Source: Dysgonomonas sp. Marseille-P4677 (lineage in GTDB: Bacteria > Bacteroidota > Bacteroidia > Bacteroidales > Dysgonomonadaceae). Taken from it: 64,000 nt of DNA. The notes beneath the pieces are model-generated. The model ran no database searches. It saw only the letters and a program-made list of their open reading frames with translations, and had not been told where the DNA came from. The stretch is taken from positions 116,439-180,438 of the forward strand of contig NZ_JAEPKU010000001.1 of NCBI RefSeq assembly GCF_016652235.1. Reading direction: 5' to 3'. Below, one piece after another: positions 61,592-64,000 of this stretch. The translations under genes and the position numbers were made by a program. The first letter of the stretch is position 1, and every line of letters starts with the position of its first letter.

Positions 61592-63535
61592 TTACTTTGA
61601 TAATACAAATCCGCCTCGTGGCTGAAGGGTTACTTCCAGTATTCCATTTTTATTTATATTCACTTCTTTCTGTATAATTTCTTGTTTCTTATCGTCACTA
61701 ATGAGCTGCGCTTTCGTCGCAGCATACATAGGTAATTCTAACTTCAGATTTATAGGTTCTTTCTCTGCATTTACACCTGCAATATACCAATGATCGCCGT
61801 GTCGCCGAGCTATCACCGTATATTTTCCAGGATACCCATCAATATACAATGTTTCATCCCATGTGGTGGGAACTTTTTTCATAAAATCAATTACAAAATC
61901 TTTCGTATCGAAAAGATTATTGGGTGTAAGAGCGAACATCTGTACCGGATTTTGGAAAAGTATGGCAGTCGCTAATTGAAAAGCATCTGTAGTCTGGCGC
62001 TTTTGTCCCTCTTTATTTCCTTTATTAAGGTATTTATTTAATAAAACGCCACCAAACTCCATAGAACCGACAGTGTTGCGGATAAAAGGATGAAGAGAAG
62101 CATAAAAAGCTTCATCATTTCTCACTCCTTCGGAAAAAATCAACATTTCGGAAGCCAGCACCGCTTCGCTTCCAACATAATTTGGATACATGCGCTCCCA
62201 GCCACGAGGAAGGGTACAGCCATGAAAAATAATCATCAATCCGTAATCGTTAGCATCGGAGAGTATATCTTCATACAAGCGCATTGTTTCTTGTTTATCT
62301 CCACCGAAAAAATCGACTTTCAAACCTTTAACTCCTGCATCTTTTAGCCATTTCATCTCTTTCTTACGCTCTACTGATGTGCTCATTTTATTTCTTGGAC
62401 CTTGAGGAGCGTCATTAAAACCACCGTTAGAATTATACCATAGGAAAATATCTACATTTTTAGAATTGGCATATTCAATCAGTTTCACCATCTTATCATG
62501 GCCGATATTAGTATCCCATAACGCATCTATTAAAATATATTCATATCCCATTTCAGATGCCAAATCAATATATTTTACCTGATCATCCCAATTCATACTA
62601 TTATCCTGCCATACGATCCAACTCCAGGTTCCTCTACCATGCTTATACTTCTTTATTGGTTCATATAATGGTTCTACTACATCAAAAGGAATAGTCGTTT
62701 CTACGATTGGTTTCAATTCTTTACCTACTGTAATTGTACGCCATGGTGTAGCACCAGGCAAGCTTAGCTGGGCACCAACACTCCCAAACCCATTGTTTTC
62801 CTTCTGATTTGGATATTCGACAGTATAGAGGCCCTCTTTATAAGCACTTAAATGTGAGGCGCAATATAAGCTACTTACTCCTGTTTCGGAAAGTAAAGCC
62901 CAACCATTTTCTCCTACCTTGAACAGTCCCGGGAATACATAACCTGTATTAGACTTGGTATTTCCGATAGGAACGTCAACCTGATAACCGGATTCGTAAC
63001 TAGGGGAAGTCCGGGCAAAAGCTCCCATTGGGCCCATCATATAAGATAGGAATGCAGTCGTGTATGAAGGAAAACGAAAGCCTGTGATTTCTTCCACTAC
63101 TACACATGCCCTACGATCACCCCATGCAGGAAGTTCGTATCGGAAAGCAATATCATTATTACTTATTTGGAAAAGAACAGACATCTTTTGTCCTTTCCCA
63201 TTCTGAAAGGTATATTTCAGTGTATTCGCTTCATAGTTTACCTTTGAACGTTTAATTTTATCTTGTGTATATGTTTTACTTATTTTATTTTCCGATTTCT
63301 CAACAAACGATAGGGAAGTAGTGAAATCACCTTCGTTTGTTTGTAATCCTAAGGGTGATTTTTCAAGAATCACCGCATCCTTATAATTTACAGTATACAA
63401 CAGTGTTCCATTCTCGATAAATATTTTCATATTTATATCTTTGTTGGGACTTGTAATTACAGCATCTTGAGAGCGAACGGAGGAAGGTGTTATTAAAAAA
63501 CAAAAAAGTAAGATTAGCGGTAAAAAAAGTTTCAT
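61592..63535 (-). CDS. GH97 family glycosidase, probably retaining (alpha-galactosidase-like)
   Basis: A 647-residue exported protein (signal peptide about 1-22). It has the N-terminal beta-sandwich, the (beta/alpha)8 barrel and C-terminal GH97_C domain. KVDFFGGDKQ gives Asp408 and GSEAVLASE gives Glu463; the interval of 55 residues equals that of the nucleophile Asp415 and acid/base Glu470 I recall for BtGal97b, so a retaining alpha-galactosidase-type mechanism is likelier than the inverting SusB type. First gene of a GH97-GH43 pair. The substrate is inferred. Confidence 0.88.
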   Translation of the reverse strand: MKLFLPLILLFCFLITPSSVRSQDAVITSPNKDINMKIFIENGTLLYTVNYKDAVILEKSPLGLQTNEGDFTTSLSFVEKSENKISKTYTQDKIKRSKVNYEANTLKYTFQNGKGQKMSVLFQISNNDIAFRYELPAWGDRRACVVVEEITGFRFPSYTTAFLSYMMGPMGAFARTSPSYESGYQVDVPIGNTKSNTGYVFPGLFKVGENGWALLSETGVSSLYCASHLSAYKEGLYTVEYPNQKENNGFGSVGAQLSLPGATPWRTITVGKELKPIVETTIPFDVVEPLYEPIKKYKHGRGTWSWIVWQDNSMNWDDQVKYIDLASEMGYEYILIDALWDTNIGHDKMVKLIEYANSKNVDIFLWYNSNGGFNDAPQGPRNKMSTSVERKKEMKWLKDAGVKGLKVDFFGGDKQETMRLYEDILSDANDYGLMIIFHGCTLPRGWERMYPNYVGSEAVLASEMLIFSEGVRNDEAFYASLHPFIRNTVGSMEFGGVLLNKYLNKGNKEGQKRQTTDAFQLATAILFQNPVQMFALTPNNLFDTKDFVIDFMKKVPTTWDETLYIDGYPGKYTVIARRHGDHWYIAGVNAEKEPINLKLELPMYAATKAQLISDDKKQEIIQKEVNINKNGILEVTLQPRGGFVLSK

Positions 63536-63791
63536 GGATTCTTTGTTAGTTATTATTTTAATCTTTTAATTGTTGTGTATTTTTATCAATTCCTTTTGTA
63601 TCTTTCAAAAAAATATAAAAGGAACTTAATAGATCATTACAGAGATTTAGGTTAATCTTTGAAAGGATGATTAAGACTGATTCCATAATAAGACTTAATA
63701 AGTATATTAAAAAACAGTAACTCTATAGCCTATAGCCTAAAAAGCACTTCAGACCAATCGATATGCCCCTCTAAACATAGTTTAAATACAC

Positions 63792-63809
63792 GATGGTATT
63801 TATACCATC
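63792..63809. repeat. 18-nt inverted repeat
   Basis: GATGGTAT, TT, ATACCATC: perfect 8-bp arms around two bases, about 260 bp upstream of GH97. Could be a dimeric regulator site. Confidence 0.5.
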
Positions 63810-63916
63810 ACACCAGTATTCATGTAATAAATGCACAAAACAAATTTATTGATAGGATGAGTTATTATTCAATGAAATCATCTTCTATTTATTTGGAATT
63901 GTTGTACCAGGATTAA

Positions 63917-63946
63917 TTTTGTCGCATATTCTTTTGTTTTTGTCGC
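63917..63946 (+). promoter_or_regulatory. 21-bp-spaced direct repeat TTTTGTCGC, candidate HTCS operator
   Basis: Two identical nine-base half-sites at 63917-63925 and 63938-63946, offset exactly 21 bp. Same geometry as the repeat upstream of GH76 but a different sequence, so probably a different regulator. Orientation suggests control of a plus-strand gene beyond the window. Confidence 0.55.
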
Positions 63947-64000
63947 GTCGTAATCATTTAGGTTCTAATTTATAATGTTTTATTTAGCTGTATAGAGTTG

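Larger units (their letters stand above)
63536..64000 (+). other. 465-bp region at the right edge, probable regulatory region of an adjoining locus
   Basis: No credible gene. It contains a palindrome at 63792-63809 and a direct repeat at 63917-63946. The minus-strand GH97 gene starts at its left side; whatever lies to the right is outside the window. Confidence 0.65.

Noticed and set aside
1..64000. tRNA, rRNA, CRISPR array, insertion sequence or prophage
   Set aside because: No cloverleaf-like T-arm sequence, rRNA segment, regular spacer-repeat pattern, transposase, integrase or phage gene was recognised in either strand; a covariance-model search could still find a small RNA that I cannot see by eye.

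Overview
The window is AT-rich chromosomal DNA from a member of the Bacteroidetes, most likely order Bacteroidales and plausibly Dysgonomonas or a close relative. The reasons are: the Bacteroidetes promoter box TAnnTTTG occurs upstream of many genes; Shine-Dalgarno sequences are mostly absent; there is a hybrid two-component regulator (HTCS) of the type used for polysaccharide utilisation; GH76, GH125, GH97 and GH43 enzymes are present; candidate glycine-lipid and inositol-lipid genes are present; and the block ftsX-DUF3098-uppP-truB-queA-folK has a Bacteroidales-typical order. The genus is an inference. I found no rRNA, tRNA, CRISPR array, insertion sequence, prophage or origin.

Layout. 1-5.9 kb: the 3' part of a GT4 glycosyltransferase, folA, rpmH, a CvpA-like protein, an exported thioredoxin, an O-acyltransferase/N-acyltransferase pair resembling the glycine-lipid genes glsA/glsB, a DNA methyltransferase and Maf. 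5.9-12.9 kb: a large HTCS regulator diverging from a GH76-GH125 pair for alpha-1,6-mannan, with a 21-bp-spaced direct repeat between them. 13-20.8 kb: an orphan histidine kinase, a POT-like transporter, an ECF sigma factor with a membrane partner, and a DUF2339-DUF3999 envelope pair. 20.9-34.2 kb: housekeeping genes (rlmD, two rhomboids with an EEP-family phosphohydrolase, HU, argS, a lipoprotein, a PIF1-like helicase, a solitary sufB, glyA).

34.4-42.5 kb: on the minus strand, a lipid operon (pgpA-like phosphatase, GtrA, CDP-alcohol phosphatidyltransferase, AUR1/PAP2-like synthase, acyltransferase). It resembles the Bacteroides inositol-phosphoceramide cluster, but the expected inositol-phosphate synthase is replaced by an ATP-grasp/nucleotidyltransferase pair that follows rlmN, a gene of unknown function and pdxA. 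42.6-46.7 kb: lysS-gpsA-pgi. 46.9-52.5 kb: a tightly packed MATE-tldD-tldE-GHL10 operon. 52.9-54.3 kb: a Tat-exported type II sulfide:quinone oxidoreductase-like flavoprotein. 54.3-58.6 kb: the ftsX...folK operon. 58.8-63.5 kb: galactose mutarotase, then a GH97-GH43 pair. The right edge carries a second 21-bp-spaced direct repeat, which suggests that a regulated polysaccharide locus continues past the window.

The most interesting material is the variant inositol-lipid-like cluster with its nucleotidyltransferase/ATP-grasp pair, the candidate HTCS operators, and the Tat-targeted SQR.
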